A stretch of 64,000 nucleotides of DNA from contig NW_020194692.1 of NCBI RefSeq assembly GCF_002865645.1, forward strand, positions 194,208 through 258,207, read 5' to 3'. The notes beneath the pieces were generated by a model. The model did no database searches, was not told where the DNA came from, and saw only the letters and a list, made by a program, of their open reading frames with translations. Positions 33,803 through 44,716 of the stretch are shown one piece after another. The translations under genes were made by a program, and so were the position numbers. The stretch's first letter is position 1. Each line of letters begins with the position of its first letter. This DNA comes from Hyaloscypha bicolor E. Lineage: Eukaryota > Ascomycota > Leotiomycetes > Helotiales > Hyaloscyphaceae.

Positions 33803-34542
33803 CTACTTATCAACACCCCATCTACTAAGTTTCGTAGTCTCCTTACTAAAATGCTTCATCCCCGGCAATACATAAACATCAAGCGCCCCCCACGGCTCCA
33901 ACACCGCATCGCCACCTCTCTCAAACCCCAGCTTACGAATTAATTTTACGCTTCGCTCATTATCGCCCGAAACTATTGCGCAGATGTTCTTGAGTCCAAA
34001 ATCGCGCACGAAATAATCTAGAAACGCTGTGGCGGCTTCGGTTCCGTATCCTTGATTCTGGTATTCTGGTTTGAGCACGAAACCGACGTCCTGTTGTGTA
34101 GGAGTTAACTTGCTCTATGATGAGTGATCCTTACAATTTGGGTGGTATAGGACTTGGGGCGGGAATATTAGTTACATACAGGTGGTACGTCTGGATTTCT
34201 CTCATTTAGTCCAACGAACCCAACCACTGGCCCAGTTTCTGAGTCCAAATGAAGCATGTAGAACTGCGTTATCGTATTAGATTCGCTTGCAAATGTGTAT
34301 TAACAAAAGCTTACCGCAGGTCCTGGAGCTTTGAGCCCAAGGGAATTGGTAGGGCTCAGAGTCAAATTCGTCATGAGGCGTCTTGCGCGCTCAACAGTCC
34401 ATTCGAAACCATCCTTTCCGCTCAAGAAGACGTTCATTGTTTCGGCTAGTACTTGAACATCCCTTTCTAAGTTCAATAGAACCATGGTAAGGCGCTTAGT
34501 GCGGAGGAACGGAGCGAAGATTGCCAGTGTTGGTTCCGACAT
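33803..34542 (-). CDS. GNAT-family N-acetyltransferase
   Basis: Exons 34542..34315, 34263..34180 and 34090..33803 join in phase to 199 residues; introns are 51 and 89 nt. The start at 34542 (MSEPTLAIFAPFLRTKRLTM) fits the RimJ/RimL-like GNAT pattern, where the fold begins at a T-x-R-L strand. An upstream in-frame ATG at 34635 adds 31 residues and is less likely. Exon 2 gives GPVVGFVGLNE, the central strand, and exon 3 starts DVGFVLKPEYQNQGYGTEAA, the acetyl-CoA pyrophosphate loop (Q-x-x-G-x-G/A), followed by a KLGF-type C-terminus. It transfers acetyl from acetyl-CoA to an amine; the acceptor is unknown. Confidence 0.85.
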
Positions 34543-34872
34543 TGTGACGAGAGTTGGGGCTGCGAATGGAGTGGACGAAATTTGCCCGTGGAAAGCGGTG
34601 GTGACTGGAGTTATATGTTCCCCGAATTTAGTCATGCTTCAATGGTACTTGAGGCTGCATATTGTAATGCATTGTAATGCTTATGCACCTAAACTCGTTC
34701 CGGAAAGTGTAGGTCACACGCTGACGCGCCGCGGGCTCGCCCAACGAGGAAACGGTGAGCTTGGCTCCCTCCCCACTTGCTCACGCGAGCCGCTGAAAAA
34801 GGAGACAAGATTTAAGCCTCCTTCAAAACACAATCAAAGGCGGGCTCATAATTAAACACTTGATACGGCCGC

Positions 34873-36041
34873 CTATAACTCACTCTTCATTCCAAACCCC
34901 CCAAACAGCACCTCACCCACCCGTCTCACCCACTCCCAATTCTCGACCCTCATCCCATCCTCACTATTCCCATCACTCGCCCCCGCATCAAAGTATTCCC
35001 ACCCTGCAATACCTCCAAACCCTCCCATCCCCGCGTACTTATCCTTCAACATGCCGACCACCTCCCTCAACCTCTCAATCGTCAAAAACGCATTCGGCTG
35101 CCCGTCATTCGCGTAATCCAGCACCCCCATAACAACCCTCTCCGGCACCCAGCCCGCCTCAATCACATCTTCGTAATGCGGGGGTCCCTTAGGGAAGTGC
35201 CCGTAGAACATGGCGTTGAACCATTTTATTAATCTTGTATCTGAGCCCGGGACCGTGGCTAGGGAGTCGAGGGTGAAGTAAGAGAAGCCTGAGAGGTTGA
35301 TTTCGGTGTCTTCGGAGGAGGAAGAGAAGGTGGAGATGGAAGGGGTGAGGAGCGCGGAGGCAATGGGCGACATGGTTAGCAGGAAGGAGGGGCCGAGGTC
35401 CCGGTATAAGGCGTTGAGGAGGCGCAGGGGCACGGAGAGCGAGACGGGTTCTTCGATGTCAATATCTAGGCCGTCGAGGTTGTAGGACTTGATGAGGTTT
35501 AGTAGGGGGTGGTAGTATGCGTAAAACTGCCATACTGTCGTTAGCCTATCATTGGTTTTGCCTGGCTTGGGGGAGATGAGTGTCGGGAACGAACCTCGTC
35601 GTCAGTCCCGTTCAGATTCTTGTAGGTCCCGGCTGCCGCCCCACCAAGCAGAATCGACACTTTTATTCCCGCACCCTGCAAAATCTTAACCTCCTTCCAC
35701 ACCTCCTCGAATTTCCTCGCATCGAACGGGTCATCATTCAATCTTATCTCGCCAGGAGTCTCATGTAAATGCACCGAAGCAAGAATAATGTGTGTGACTC
35801 TGGTATGCTGTTCCAGCAAAGGTAGGAGGGAGAGAGGTTTATTGTCTTTTGTCGTGAATGTTTGCACGTACATCACTAATCGGGGTACATCTTGTGAATT
35901 GAAGAGGGATTGAGAATAGAAGTGATGTTGCGCGACTGCGGGGAGGGGATGCGAGGGATCGAAGTCTGGTGGCGGGGCGATTGAGAGCGCGGGTGTGAGG
36001 AGTGTGAGGAGGGGTGGAAAGAACTTCATCTTGAAGTCCAA
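34873..36041 (-). CDS. Secreted GH18 chitinase/endo-beta-N-acetylglucosaminidase
   Basis: Exons 36041..35595 and 35526..34873 join across a 68-nt intron to give 366 residues. The N-terminus (Met1 or Met5, MKFFPPLLTLLTPALSIAPP) is a signal peptide, so the enzyme should be secreted. The GH18 catalytic motif D-x-x-D-x-D-x-E reads DGLDIDIEE at about 167-175, with Glu174 as the acid. Upstream KVSILLGG is the conserved second strand motif, and downstream FNAMFYGHF and GGIAGWEYFDAG match the barrel's later strands. The single-domain layout without a chitin-binding module is closer to fungal endo-N-acetylglucosaminidase-like GH18 proteins than to classic cell-wall chitinases. Substrate is therefore chitin or N-glycan GlcNAc bonds. 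Confidence 0.85.
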
Positions 36042-36822
36042 GAGCCGTGATTCGGAGCCATGGACTTGCTGGCTCTGGTTTGAGGCCTGGTGAAAGCTGC
36101 AGAACTCTCACGCGACTGCCATGAGGAAAGAGAACAGATCAAGAACAGGAAGAAAAGTTAAAAAGCACAGTTGACCCCACGATTCCGGAGCCTGTGCTAG
36201 CCCATTTTCGCATACCTGTCGGGTGCCTTGTCTGGATCTCAAATTAATTAAAGCAGGATATCTAAACTGCCTCATCTAAATTTCGGGGGGTAGGGTTGTC
36301 GTTCGCTTGACAGGGGGACCTTTCCTGGGACCTGCAACCAGGAACCCCTGAAGGCTTGGTGTACGGGCCCGATACCTCGGTATGAAAGCCGAATTGCTTT
36401 ACCTGGTAGAAGAGAACTTACGTCTATGCTACAAGATTGATGAAGTTGTTGAAAGAAGCTGAGCTGACGACGCGCAAGAAAAACGAGCGTGGGAGAAATG
36501 CCAGCTTGGCTGGAGCGAAGGAACAAAGAAGAACGTTATATTTTTTTCCCCAATAAAACTTTTAGCCCAAGGACTACATTCAGTGTAATACTGCGAGGTG
36601 GTAGACTTCAGATCTACCTGAGGTTGTTTCAGGCATTCCATCTGATATTGATAGCTTCAATTAGAGAGAGGATCGGACTCAGCCGAGGCATTTTCGACTG
36701 AAGAAACAAAATGGTTTCAAACATCATCGTAAAGTCAAGTTGGCATTCACTTGGGTGAGCTTCACCTGCTTCTCTAGTGTCCTGTAATAACAAGTTAGCA
36801 GGTGCAGCGGAGGAGGTGATAA
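36042..36822. other. Intergenic, no supported gene
   Basis: There are short overlapping frames on both strands (36272..36701) without motifs. It includes the promoter of the GH18 gene and the 3' end of the membrane-protein gene. Confidence 0.4.
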
Positions 36823-37969
36823 TCAGCCGAAATTATCTCCTAGGATTTGGGTACGTGGGTACGTGAGAGAGTCAGCAAAAAGGTCACTTACCAGGAGGTG
36901 GCGGGGGAGGAGGAGGAGGAGGACCCCCAGGTGGCGGCCTTGGATAACCCCCACCATAAGCAGGTGCCATAGGTGGAGGAGCAGGAGCCGGCCAAGCAGC
37001 AGGAGCCGGTCCTCCGCCATCCTCCGATCTGGGCCCCGAGCTCTTCGACCCGGAATAATAGCTTCCATAGCCACTCGAACTCCAATCGTCATCATAATTG
37101 TCTACATCTCCCGATATGCCGATGTATAGAACTCTCGCTACCAGACCAATACCGACTATCATTGGTATTGTCTGCCCGGAAGTGGAGACCGAGTTAACAC
37201 CTTGTATGCCGTTCCAGCGGATGAGGAGTTCGATCGCTGTTACGAGTACGCTGGCGACGATGGTATCGGATATTGCTTGGAGTCGTTGGAGGGAGTATTT
37301 CTGACGTTTGCTTGGTTGGGATCAGCTTTGAATCCGCAGAATGGTTTGAGCCACTTACCCGATCCTTTTGTGCCTCCTACCCTCATAAAGTCCATATTGT
37401 TTCGCAAGAATAAAGCCCACAACCCCAATACAGGTGAACAATAAAGAGAAGTGGAACAAAATGTTTGCGACCACGAATCCCTTTCCGTTGAGCTGAAGCT
37501 GCGCAAAGAAGAAGCCAAACTCAACGCAGCCATCGGAAGCAGCAGCATTGACTCGACGAATCCAGAACCATAACTGAAATACAGATAACGCAATCATGAG
37601 TGTGAAATTCATCAGCTGGAAGATTCTGCCTGTGCTCGCTCGCGGATATCTGCTGGGGTCCATTCTCGGCTCACACCAAGTGAACCCCTTCCAGAGGTAA
37701 AGCGGTACGACATTCAAGTAACCCCCGAAAGCCAGGAGTAGAACAATATATGTTTCTACGGGTAGAAGAGTGTTCTTCGTGGTTTGAAAGATGACGGCGA
37801 GGAATATGGCACCGACGAAAAAGAAGTAGGTAAGTTTCATGAGACGAAATTCTCCTCGTGCAACCCAAGACGCGAGAACTGTTCCAAACCAAAGACAGTA
37901 GAATCCAATACGGATGCCCAGTCCGTACATATCTTGGTGGCCGGAGAAGTTGCAGCCGGGGGCCGCCAT
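36823..37969 (-). CDS. Multi-pass membrane protein with Pro/Gly-rich C-terminal tail
   Basis: Exons 37969..37359, 37310..36892 and 36839..36823 join in phase to 348 residues; introns are 48 and 52 nt. Seven hydrophobic helices are visible: about residues 15-35, 43-62, 68-92, 112-135, 155-180, 214-235 and 252-270. The N-terminus contains a G-C-x-F-S-G-H-x-D-x-Y-G-x-G motif. After the last helix comes an acidic/Tyr/Ser stretch, then a tail of proline runs that ends GDNFG. I do not know the family; similar seven-helix proteins with 'MAAPGC'-like starts are uncharacterised in filamentous ascomycetes. The topology suggests a receptor-like or transporter-like plasma-membrane protein, but function is not supported by any motif. 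Confidence 0.75.
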
Positions 37970-38624
37970 GGTGGAAGTGAAGATAGGTTCGCGACTTAGA
38001 GAAAGAACATCGAAACTTGACTAAAGAAGATTTCCAAAAACGACAATCGAGAACTGACGCTTACGGATGGGGGAGAGCTCCGATATAATGAATGACACGA
38101 TTGAACAGATCATGCAGTAAGTCTGACCCCACGTTCGACCTCGTCGACTGCAGGGCTGGTACAGCTGCGCAGCAGCCTTGCATGCCACTAAAACAATTGG
38201 GACCTCTGATTGCACGACACCCACATGCGAGACCAGCACAAACACCAAATGAGAACCTCCTCGGGAAGATATTAAAAGCTCACTTGTCGCCTCAATTTGT
38301 GTTTATGCGCGCTGTTGAGGGGAAGTACCTACCACTGCATCAGCCCTCAACGTGGCAGCTCTGAGCTGGACGGAGCCCAAAGCCTTAGATTCACAACATC
38401 ATTTAATTGTCTGCATTGTTGTACCCAACGCCCGACTGGAGGGTAACTTAAGATCACTGGACCACGAAGTCGATCTAAGTTCGCCGTGATCTAGAAATGA
38501 GTTGTGATTCGACTTCGCGCGACCGATTTTGCCCGCTCGTTCTGCGGCTCCAATATGTCCCCAAGTATGCCGCGAAGCCCGGAGCACGGAGGCCGGGCGG
38601 AGATATCTGACGTGGCGGAGTCGA
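37970..38624. other. Intergenic, no supported gene
   Basis: The stretch includes upstream sequence of the membrane-protein gene and the 3' flank of the molybdopterin oxidoreductase. Short frames only. Confidence 0.45.
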
Positions 38625-39689
38625 TTAACCCAAAACTTCGAAACCCATAGTATGCACGTGGCTTCGCCGTCCTGAGATTGGTTGTTCAATCCCAGAAGAA
38701 GAAGTTGCCCGCGCAATCAGTTGATGGATGCCTGGTAGCAGTGCAACCGACATGCTAAACTTTTGCCAACTGAAGTCATGACGAGTTTCTACATCAGCCT
38801 CAACCCAGTTCTGGTTGTCATCTACTCTGATTTCGACTGTTTTAATTCCATCGTCACTCCATGCCCAACCCTGCACTTCGACCAATGAACTCTTCAACTG
38901 AGCGCCAGACGCTGGACTGACAATCATCGAATTGGGTTCAACCATCCATACCGGTCGCACACGCCCATCTGACTCATTTGGATCTTCTTCGTTGTAGAAC
39001 CTTGTCGTGAAGGGGCCTTGGGCTCGATGTCCTTGCAATGAAAGTCGACAAAGCCATTTCGTCATGTTGGTACCAAACCAACCTGGTACAACCAATCTGA
39101 CGGGGCCTCCTCTGTTCCGGCTGAGAGGTTCTCCGTTCATCTCATATGCCACCAAGACTTCTGGAGACAGAGCTTTTGCGATTGGAAGATCTTTCTGATA
39201 TCGATCTGCTGTGACACCGGCAAACTCCCCGAAGTCCAGGCCGTCGGACCAGATGAACCGAGCATCCGGATGCGGTTGAGCAATATCTAGCAGTATTTGC
39301 AGAGGAACTCCGGTCCATTCCACGTTTCCGATTCGCCATGCATTCTCTGTTGGCGGTTTAAGGGGACTTCCATAGCATTCATGGAATGCTGTGATCGTGG
39401 TGGAGGGGAACTCCTTGAGTTGTGCTAACGAGAGAGTGAACGGACGTCTGACGAGACCATCGACCGTAATTGAGTAATGATTTGTGTCAATGATTGCAGC
39501 TCCCATGTGGATTGTCTGAAAGAGTTGTTCGTCTGGTGTGATGAAGGAGGTTAAGTGGTGCGGGGTAGGCGGATGTCGGATGAAGAATCCTTTGGGAGCA
39601 AGGCCCAAGCATGCTTTGCGCTCTTCGCCATGAGATCTTGCTGCAAAGTTGCAGAGGTGGTCAAGATCTTTTCTTTGTTGGAGGTGCAT
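38625..39689 (-). CDS. Sulfite-oxidase-type molybdopterin oxidoreductase
   Basis: A single open frame of 354 residues. The oxidoreductase molybdopterin-binding domain (PF00174) covers about residues 45-220 and includes the metal-ligating Cys in HECYGSP (Cys105; usual form ECAGN), DGLDFGE, VLVAYEMNGEPLS and GGPVRLVVPGWFG. The second domain (Mo-co dimerisation, PF03404), about 235-350, has RVRPVWMVEPNS and the GWAWSDDGIKTVEIRVD strand pair. There is no haem b5 domain and no obvious presequence. The family oxidises sulfite or related sulfur/nitrogen compounds. Changed residues after the Cys suggest a non-classical substrate. It lies 191 nt downstream of the nitrilase gene on the same strand. Confidence 0.88.
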   Translation of the reverse strand: MHLQQRKDLDHLCNFAARSHGEERKACLGLAPKGFFIRHPPTPHHLTSFITPDEQLFQTIHMGAAIIDTNHYSITVDGLVRRPFTLSLAQLKEFPSTTITAFHECYGSPLKPPTENAWRIGNVEWTGVPLQILLDIAQPHPDARFIWSDGLDFGEFAGVTADRYQKDLPIAKALSPEVLVAYEMNGEPLSRNRGGPVRLVVPGWFGTNMTKWLCRLSLQGHRAQGPFTTRFYNEEDPNESDGRVRPVWMVEPNSMIVSPASGAQLKSSLVEVQGWAWSDDGIKTVEIRVDDNQNWVEADVETRHDFSWQKFSMSVALLPGIHQLIARATSSSGIEQPISGRRSHVHTMGFEVLG

Positions 39690-39880
39690 CTTGAGTGAGG
39701 GAAGGATAGATGAAAACGCGATGCCACTTGGGAGCGGGGTTATCTTACTAGTACTTCATCCTGCCACTAAGCCAAAACCAGAAACATGCGATATGAGGAA
39801 AGTTGCATGGCTGAACACCTGTGTGCAGAATGCAACGAGAAAGCCTGAAATGATTAACTTTCGAACGGAATCCGCCCTGT

Positions 39881-40933
39881 TCAAAATCCAGTCGTCAACT
39901 TCCTGGCAAATGTCGCCGGTTTCCGTCTCGTCCTATCGATCTTCAGGTTGAAAACATCCAGCCTCTGATACCCACCCACAACATCATGATATTGCTTCCC
40001 TTCCACGCACTTCTCCAGGTCCAGTTCGGCATATAAAATGCCTTCTTCCACACACAGATCCTTTTTCTCCGTCCTTTCCCCAGATTCTGGATCAATGATA
40101 TGGCCAGGCAGCGCAGCACCTGTTGGATCCAGGAAACATGTGACTGCGTGGGGTGCTTGTGTGAGGCCGTGGTGCATGTACCCCGGCTTCTCTGTCAGAG
40201 AAGACATGACTTCGAGGGCGGCCTCATCGAGATGGCCTGCACACAAAATCCCGAAACATTTGTTCTCGAAGCAATGCGCTGCTGCTCGCGTTTTGTTCGC
40301 AGCTACATTGTCGTAGCGCGGCCTGCTTCCGTGATTGCCGCTTGGGACAACAGTTGGCCAAACAGCAGGCCAAGTAGATATATGTACTTGCTCTCCCTGA
40401 GCCATGAGTGCATATCTCGCAAGAGGATTCGTATTCTCGCCACATATCAAAGCTCCGATCTTCCCAAAGCGCGTATTGGCAACGCGAAGACCGTGTCCGT
40501 CACCAGGTGACCATGTCAACTTCTCGAAAAACGTCGGCATCAGCTTCCTGTGATGAACGAGAATCTCTCCATCCGAGCTGATGATGATGTTGGAATTGAA
40601 CATTGTCGCGGTGCTGTACCGAACTTTCTCTGATATTCCAACGCTGACCACAGTTCCAGTCTGCTTCGCGGTGTCGCGAATCGCGTGCATTTCCTCGCCG
40701 TCAATGTAGATAGATTCCTTTGCCATCCGCTCGAAGAAGACATGGTTCTGAGTCGGTGCTTGGATTGCGCTCCAGACTGGGAAGGCTGGGATATACGATT
40801 CCGGGAAGACGACGAGGTCAGCGGAGTTCTTGGCTGCTTGGTTGATGAAGGAGATGCATTTTTCAGTGGTCTTCGCAGCTGACAGTGTGATTGACGAAAC
40901 GTGACACGCTGCTGCTAGGAAGCGTGATGCCAT
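39881..40933 (-). CDS. Nitrilase-superfamily enzyme (arylacetonitrilase/cyanide-hydratase type)
   Basis: A single open frame of 350 residues. The catalytic triad is intact: Glu45 in FPESYIP, Lys130 in HHRKLMPT and Cys164 in ICGENTNP. The N-terminal AACHVSSI strand, the REL-type FGKIGALICGEN loop and the length all match branch-1 fungal nitrilases, which convert R-CN to the acid plus ammonia (or to an amide). The C-terminus (GYQRLDVFNLKIDR) matches the same group. The exact nitrile cannot be told from sequence alone. Upstream (40934-41350) may contain its promoter. It is co-oriented with the sulfite-oxidase-type gene, so co-expression is possible. Confidence 0.9.
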   Translation of the reverse strand: MASRFLAAACHVSSITLSAAKTTEKCISFINQAAKNSADLVVFPESYIPAFPVWSAIQAPTQNHVFFERMAKESIYIDGEEMHAIRDTAKQTGTVVSVGISEKVRYSTATMFNSNIIISSDGEILVHHRKLMPTFFEKLTWSPGDGHGLRVANTRFGKIGALICGENTNPLARYALMAQGEQVHISTWPAVWPTVVPSGNHGSRPRYDNVAANKTRAAAHCFENKCFGILCAGHLDEAALEVMSSLTEKPGYMHHGLTQAPHAVTCFLDPTGAALPGHIIDPESGERTEKKDLCVEEGILYAELDLEKCVEGKQYHDVVGGYQRLDVFNLKIDRTRRKPATFARKLTTGF

Positions 40934-41884
40934 AGTGACAGAGAAGTTCCCAGGTGGAGCGTGTATACCCGGAAGATCCTATGGCCCTCCGTCTCAACAG
41001 TGACGGTCTGTTCGAGAGTGGCATTGGCGTCGATGTTGGTGAAACGGAGATGTTTGAGCATGGACTTGCAGTCGCTAAGCTTTTAGTGCTCTGCAGCCTG
41101 GAACCCCTTTCCTCATCAATACCTGATTCGGCTTATTGCGCCACAACTTCTTCAGTCACCTCTGGAATTTCATGACCAGAGCGCCCGAGAACCTGCCACA
41201 GCTGTAGCATTAGAAGCGATTCGAGGTGTTGAAAGGTGCGATGATCCACCAGTGGTTGAAGGAATCGACGCACGGGTCCGCCACCAAGAATTGTGCGAAT
41301 CATAAATATACTTAATATTCGAGATAGGTAATAGGATAAAAGATTATTCATCTAAGATATTAAGAAGGAAATGGAAATTTGTTTTCGAAGTATGAGTTTC
41401 AAGATATCCTGACAGAATCCGGTGCTTCCATTAAATCTTGAAAGTGTGGATTTTTGGTGAGGTATTCTGCACCACAAGCACCCATGCGGGCAAGACAGGG
41501 GGGGAAGTCCCCCCACTTGCAAACGTCCCCCCAACTTCAACGTTACCCGTCTTGCACTGCAATTTTAGCGGTATCGAAGACCTCCCACTCAACCAAACCT
41601 CTCTCATATGTGCCACCTTGAATCCCTGACACTTTACCACAGAAATGCTACAAAATTTGAAGCTTAATTCATAATAATAACCTTGAGCGGGGAAGATTTC
41701 TGAGCCGCCAACAATAATGCCCAGATCACGTGATTCACCTCGATCGATACCTTTCCCCCGTCCATTTTCACTGACCTCTCCCTCGCTCTCTGCTCCAATC
41801 TCCACCTCTGCCACAGCGCGATCGGATTCACATGATTCTCCGATCTAACTCGCACCACATCCCAATGCTCCATAATACACATCC
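40934..41884. other. Intergenic, no supported gene
   Basis: Minus frames at 41133..41351 and 41431..41909 have no recognisable domain. A run of Cs and Gs near 41500-41530 (GGGGGGG, CCCCCC) stands out but forms no clear repeat. Confidence 0.4.
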
Positions 41885-42462
41885 CATTACATCGAAAGAT
41901 ATCTGTCACTGCCTACCACGGTAGACCCGAACATCAAACTTTTGAGCGCCGTCGACCTGTATCAGGATTACTGTACCGAGAAGGGATATCTCGCGACGTC
42001 TGCGATCGTGCCGGCGAGCACGACTACTAGTGGAGGCGCGGTAGCTACAAAGACGGTGTACGTGACCGTTACAGCGAGTGCTTCCCGCTCTCACTCGACG
42101 GCTATATTGTTGCCGATTTTTATGTCTGTAAGAGCAACGGATATTCAGAACTGTGTTTCCACGCATGATACATTGGATACAGATTAATACTTGTCATTTT
42201 TAGAGCCTCGTCACAGCCTTCTTCCTCACCTAGCCCCACATCTCCCTCGATGCCTGCCGATACTTCTTCTGCTACAAATGCCAAGACTGCACCAACCAGT
42301 ACACCGTCGAATAAGAATAATAGGCTGAGTCGGACAGACAAGATTGCTCTGGGATGAGGAATCGCAATACCATTGGCAGCCTTGGTCCTTGGGTGCTTGG
42401 CCTACAGGCTACAGAGAGCAGAGGAAGCAAAGAAAAGCCCAGGAAAACATGCAAAGCAGTAA
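41885..42462 (+). pseudogene. Relic of a cell-surface protein (Ser/Thr-rich stalk plus membrane helix)
   Basis: Reading the plus strand from about 41892, a SLPTTVDPNIK...YQDYCTEKGYLATS block is followed by a Thr/Ser-rich stretch with TVYVTVTASAS. A second Ser/Pro/Thr-rich part follows after 42204. The sequence then reads DKIALG, a TGA at 42356-42358, and GIAIPLAALVLGCLAYRLQR, a membrane-spanning helix with a basic tail. This order is typical of fungal extracellular/CFEM-like or sensor-type surface proteins. I see no start codon or N-terminal signal, no in-phase splice between the two Ser/Thr parts, and the TGA breaks the helix entry, so it is called a relic. Confidence 0.45.
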
Positions 42463-42827
42463 TAGAAAGCCAGGAAGTTTAACAGGCATAAGTACTAGAT
42501 ACTCCAGACAGTCTTTTAGATAAAGCATCCTCATTACTACTCCCTCATTTGGCACGCTACTTGCGAGAAGAACCCATGCGCTTCATACTGATAGACGCAA
42601 CTAATTCCTGAAGAACGAGGGTTCAGTTGAGAGAGGACAGTAACAAAATTTCGACAAAATGTAACTTGATACGAAAAGGGAAGATGAAAAATAGAAACAA
42701 TGTACAGTACTCCATTCCTGGAAGCCATTTGCTGAACTAGCCGAAAAGATACCCGGAAGTTTGGCTGGTCTCCACGACTCTGGGACAATTTAAGCTCGAG
42801 CACAATCCAAATCAAAGAAAAACTCTG

Positions 42828-43253
42828 TCAATCATCAAGTATCTCGATAAATCGACTTGCCCGTCCTCCGCGGCCTCCTCCCCTCCGTCTCCTCTCCCTC
42901 TCTTCCCGTCTCCTAGCCGCTTCCTCCCCCTCCTTCCTCTTCTCCTCAATATCCCAAAGACGATGAAACTCCTCTCTCTTCGTCGCATCTTTCAACGTCT
43001 CGTACGCATCGAACACCTGAATTTCAATCTCGCCCTGTCAAAAAACTGCCTCCACCTCCATCTTCGAAGTGTCGGAATGGAGAGAGGCATGCTCTGTACT
43101 TACCTGATCGAAGCGAGCAGCGACATCCTCGACGGGAAGCGCACCCAGGCTCAGCATCTCAAACTGGAAGGCGAGGAAGAGGGTTTCTGGCGACGCGGGA
43201 CGGGCCATGTTCAGGATGGCGTAGTGATCTAGGAGAGGAGTGGTGTTTGCCAT
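42828..43253 (-). CDS. Small J-domain-like protein lacking the HPD motif
   Basis: Exons 43253..43104 and 43034..42828 join across a 69-nt intron to give 118 residues. DHYAILNMARPASPETLFLAF near the start and VFDAYETLKDATKREEFHRLWD later match helices I and III-IV of DnaJ-type J domains. The loop that should carry His-Pro-Asp has LSLGALP, so it cannot stimulate Hsp70 ATPase in the classical way. The tail is a highly charged Glu/Arg helix with a GGGRGGR turn. Such J-like proteins often act as scaffolds. The start Met matches the expected J-domain N-terminus closely. Confidence 0.65.
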
Positions 43254-44716
43254 GATGTCTTGTTTGTTCTTGGTGGTGTGTGTATGGTTTGGTATGAAAG
43301 CGTTGAAGGGAATTGTAGTGGGGAGGTAATAGAGATATATAGACTTGATGCGAAGGTTTGGAGAAGATTCGATAATCGAGATTCAGAATGATGATGAGTA
43401 TCATTGCGAAACCTCTTGATGGGCAAAGAACGGTGTTGTTTCAAGTGCATAAAGAAATGTCAGATTGTTCGGACGTTCCTGAACGAAGATCAAATGTCTA
43501 GGTGTGAAGCCGAAACATCAAGTTTTGAAAGAATATGAAAAGGCTCAAGAAACAAGACTTCCCACGTCGCAATGTCGACATGAGAGTTTCCATTTCCGTC
43601 TTTGGACCTGAACTGCTGCTTTTTTAACTGGAGCCGTGGGTGAGCATTCCAGAGCACGGCCCGAGCACGCGCAATTAAGTCTGAAATTGCGTCAGGAAGC
43701 CGTGCCACAACCTGTAGGGGTTTACTTTGGCTCCGTTAATGCCAGGTTACTCTTTCCTTATTTATCTATACGCAAGTCCTATTTTGGATCCGACTAGGAT
43801 CCATTTTTGTGTCCATATTCGCTTGCATGCATGTGACAAGTCCCTTAGCCACATTACAGAAACACAAGTTCCAAATGGAAGGGTATTTTATGAGCGGGAG
43901 GTTCACGTTGATAGTGATGTAGACAGATCACAAGATGGCCTAATGGTCCTTCCAATTCTCATTGCTGAGCATGTACTTCCGTGGGTTACTGGATTGCTAC
44001 TTCAACCAAATAGCAATACACCCAAGTAGTACCAACGTGTAAGTGTAGTTAGGCTCATGTCGAAACTGGATTTCAATAACGCAGAGGATGTCACAATCAA
44101 AATTGTGTAAAGTCACTAGTTATAGCAGGAGGACAATTTAGAAACAAGCATGTGTTTGAGCTCATACAAGGGCTATGCTTATAGACCGATCTATGGTTAA
44201 CAAGGTCCTTCAAAACAAGCGATTCAGCCTTACCTTCACATCTATACAGAGGATAGAAGGACGAAACACAGGCCATGAACTTCTAGATCAGTCTGCAAAG
44301 GAGCAACAGAAGAAACCTGCATTCGACTAAATGATTTTCGAGCCTTCGTTAAAAGTTGATCATTTCTGTATAGGATAGGTCTTGACTACGCCGCATCGCG
44401 GAATTGGGTGAGCAGGCCTGAGCCGAGCCTGAGTAAAGGCGGCACAGGCCATGGGAGAGAAAGACTAGGAAGGATGAACATTCCGGTGGAGAAACAGATT
44501 TAGTAGCTTTCTCTCGCAACAACTGTCCCTTGAGCTTCACTTGACCATGGGATCGTCTTGAAATTTTTCATTTTTTTGTCATCTATGGTATCTCTTTTCG
44601 CTTCTATGCATTTCTCATGAATCTTCCCTCCAACGCCAAACTCGACGAGCTCTATCCAGCACCAACCCAAAATTTCCACTAAAAGACACCAGCTTAAGGT
44701 TCTAGACGGACTCCTT
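43254..44716. other. Intergenic, no supported gene
   Basis: Short frames at 43490..43708 minus and 43727..44029 plus carry no motif and no plausible splice partner. No repeats seen. Confidence 0.45.

Noticed and set aside
34860..35132. Pro/Ser/His-rich plus-strand frame
   Set aside because: Antisense of the GH18 exon; low-complexity codon shadow.
38625..40933. Part of a secondary-metabolite cluster
   Set aside because: No polyketide synthase, NRPS, terpene cyclase or regulator is found nearby; neighbours are ordinary genes.
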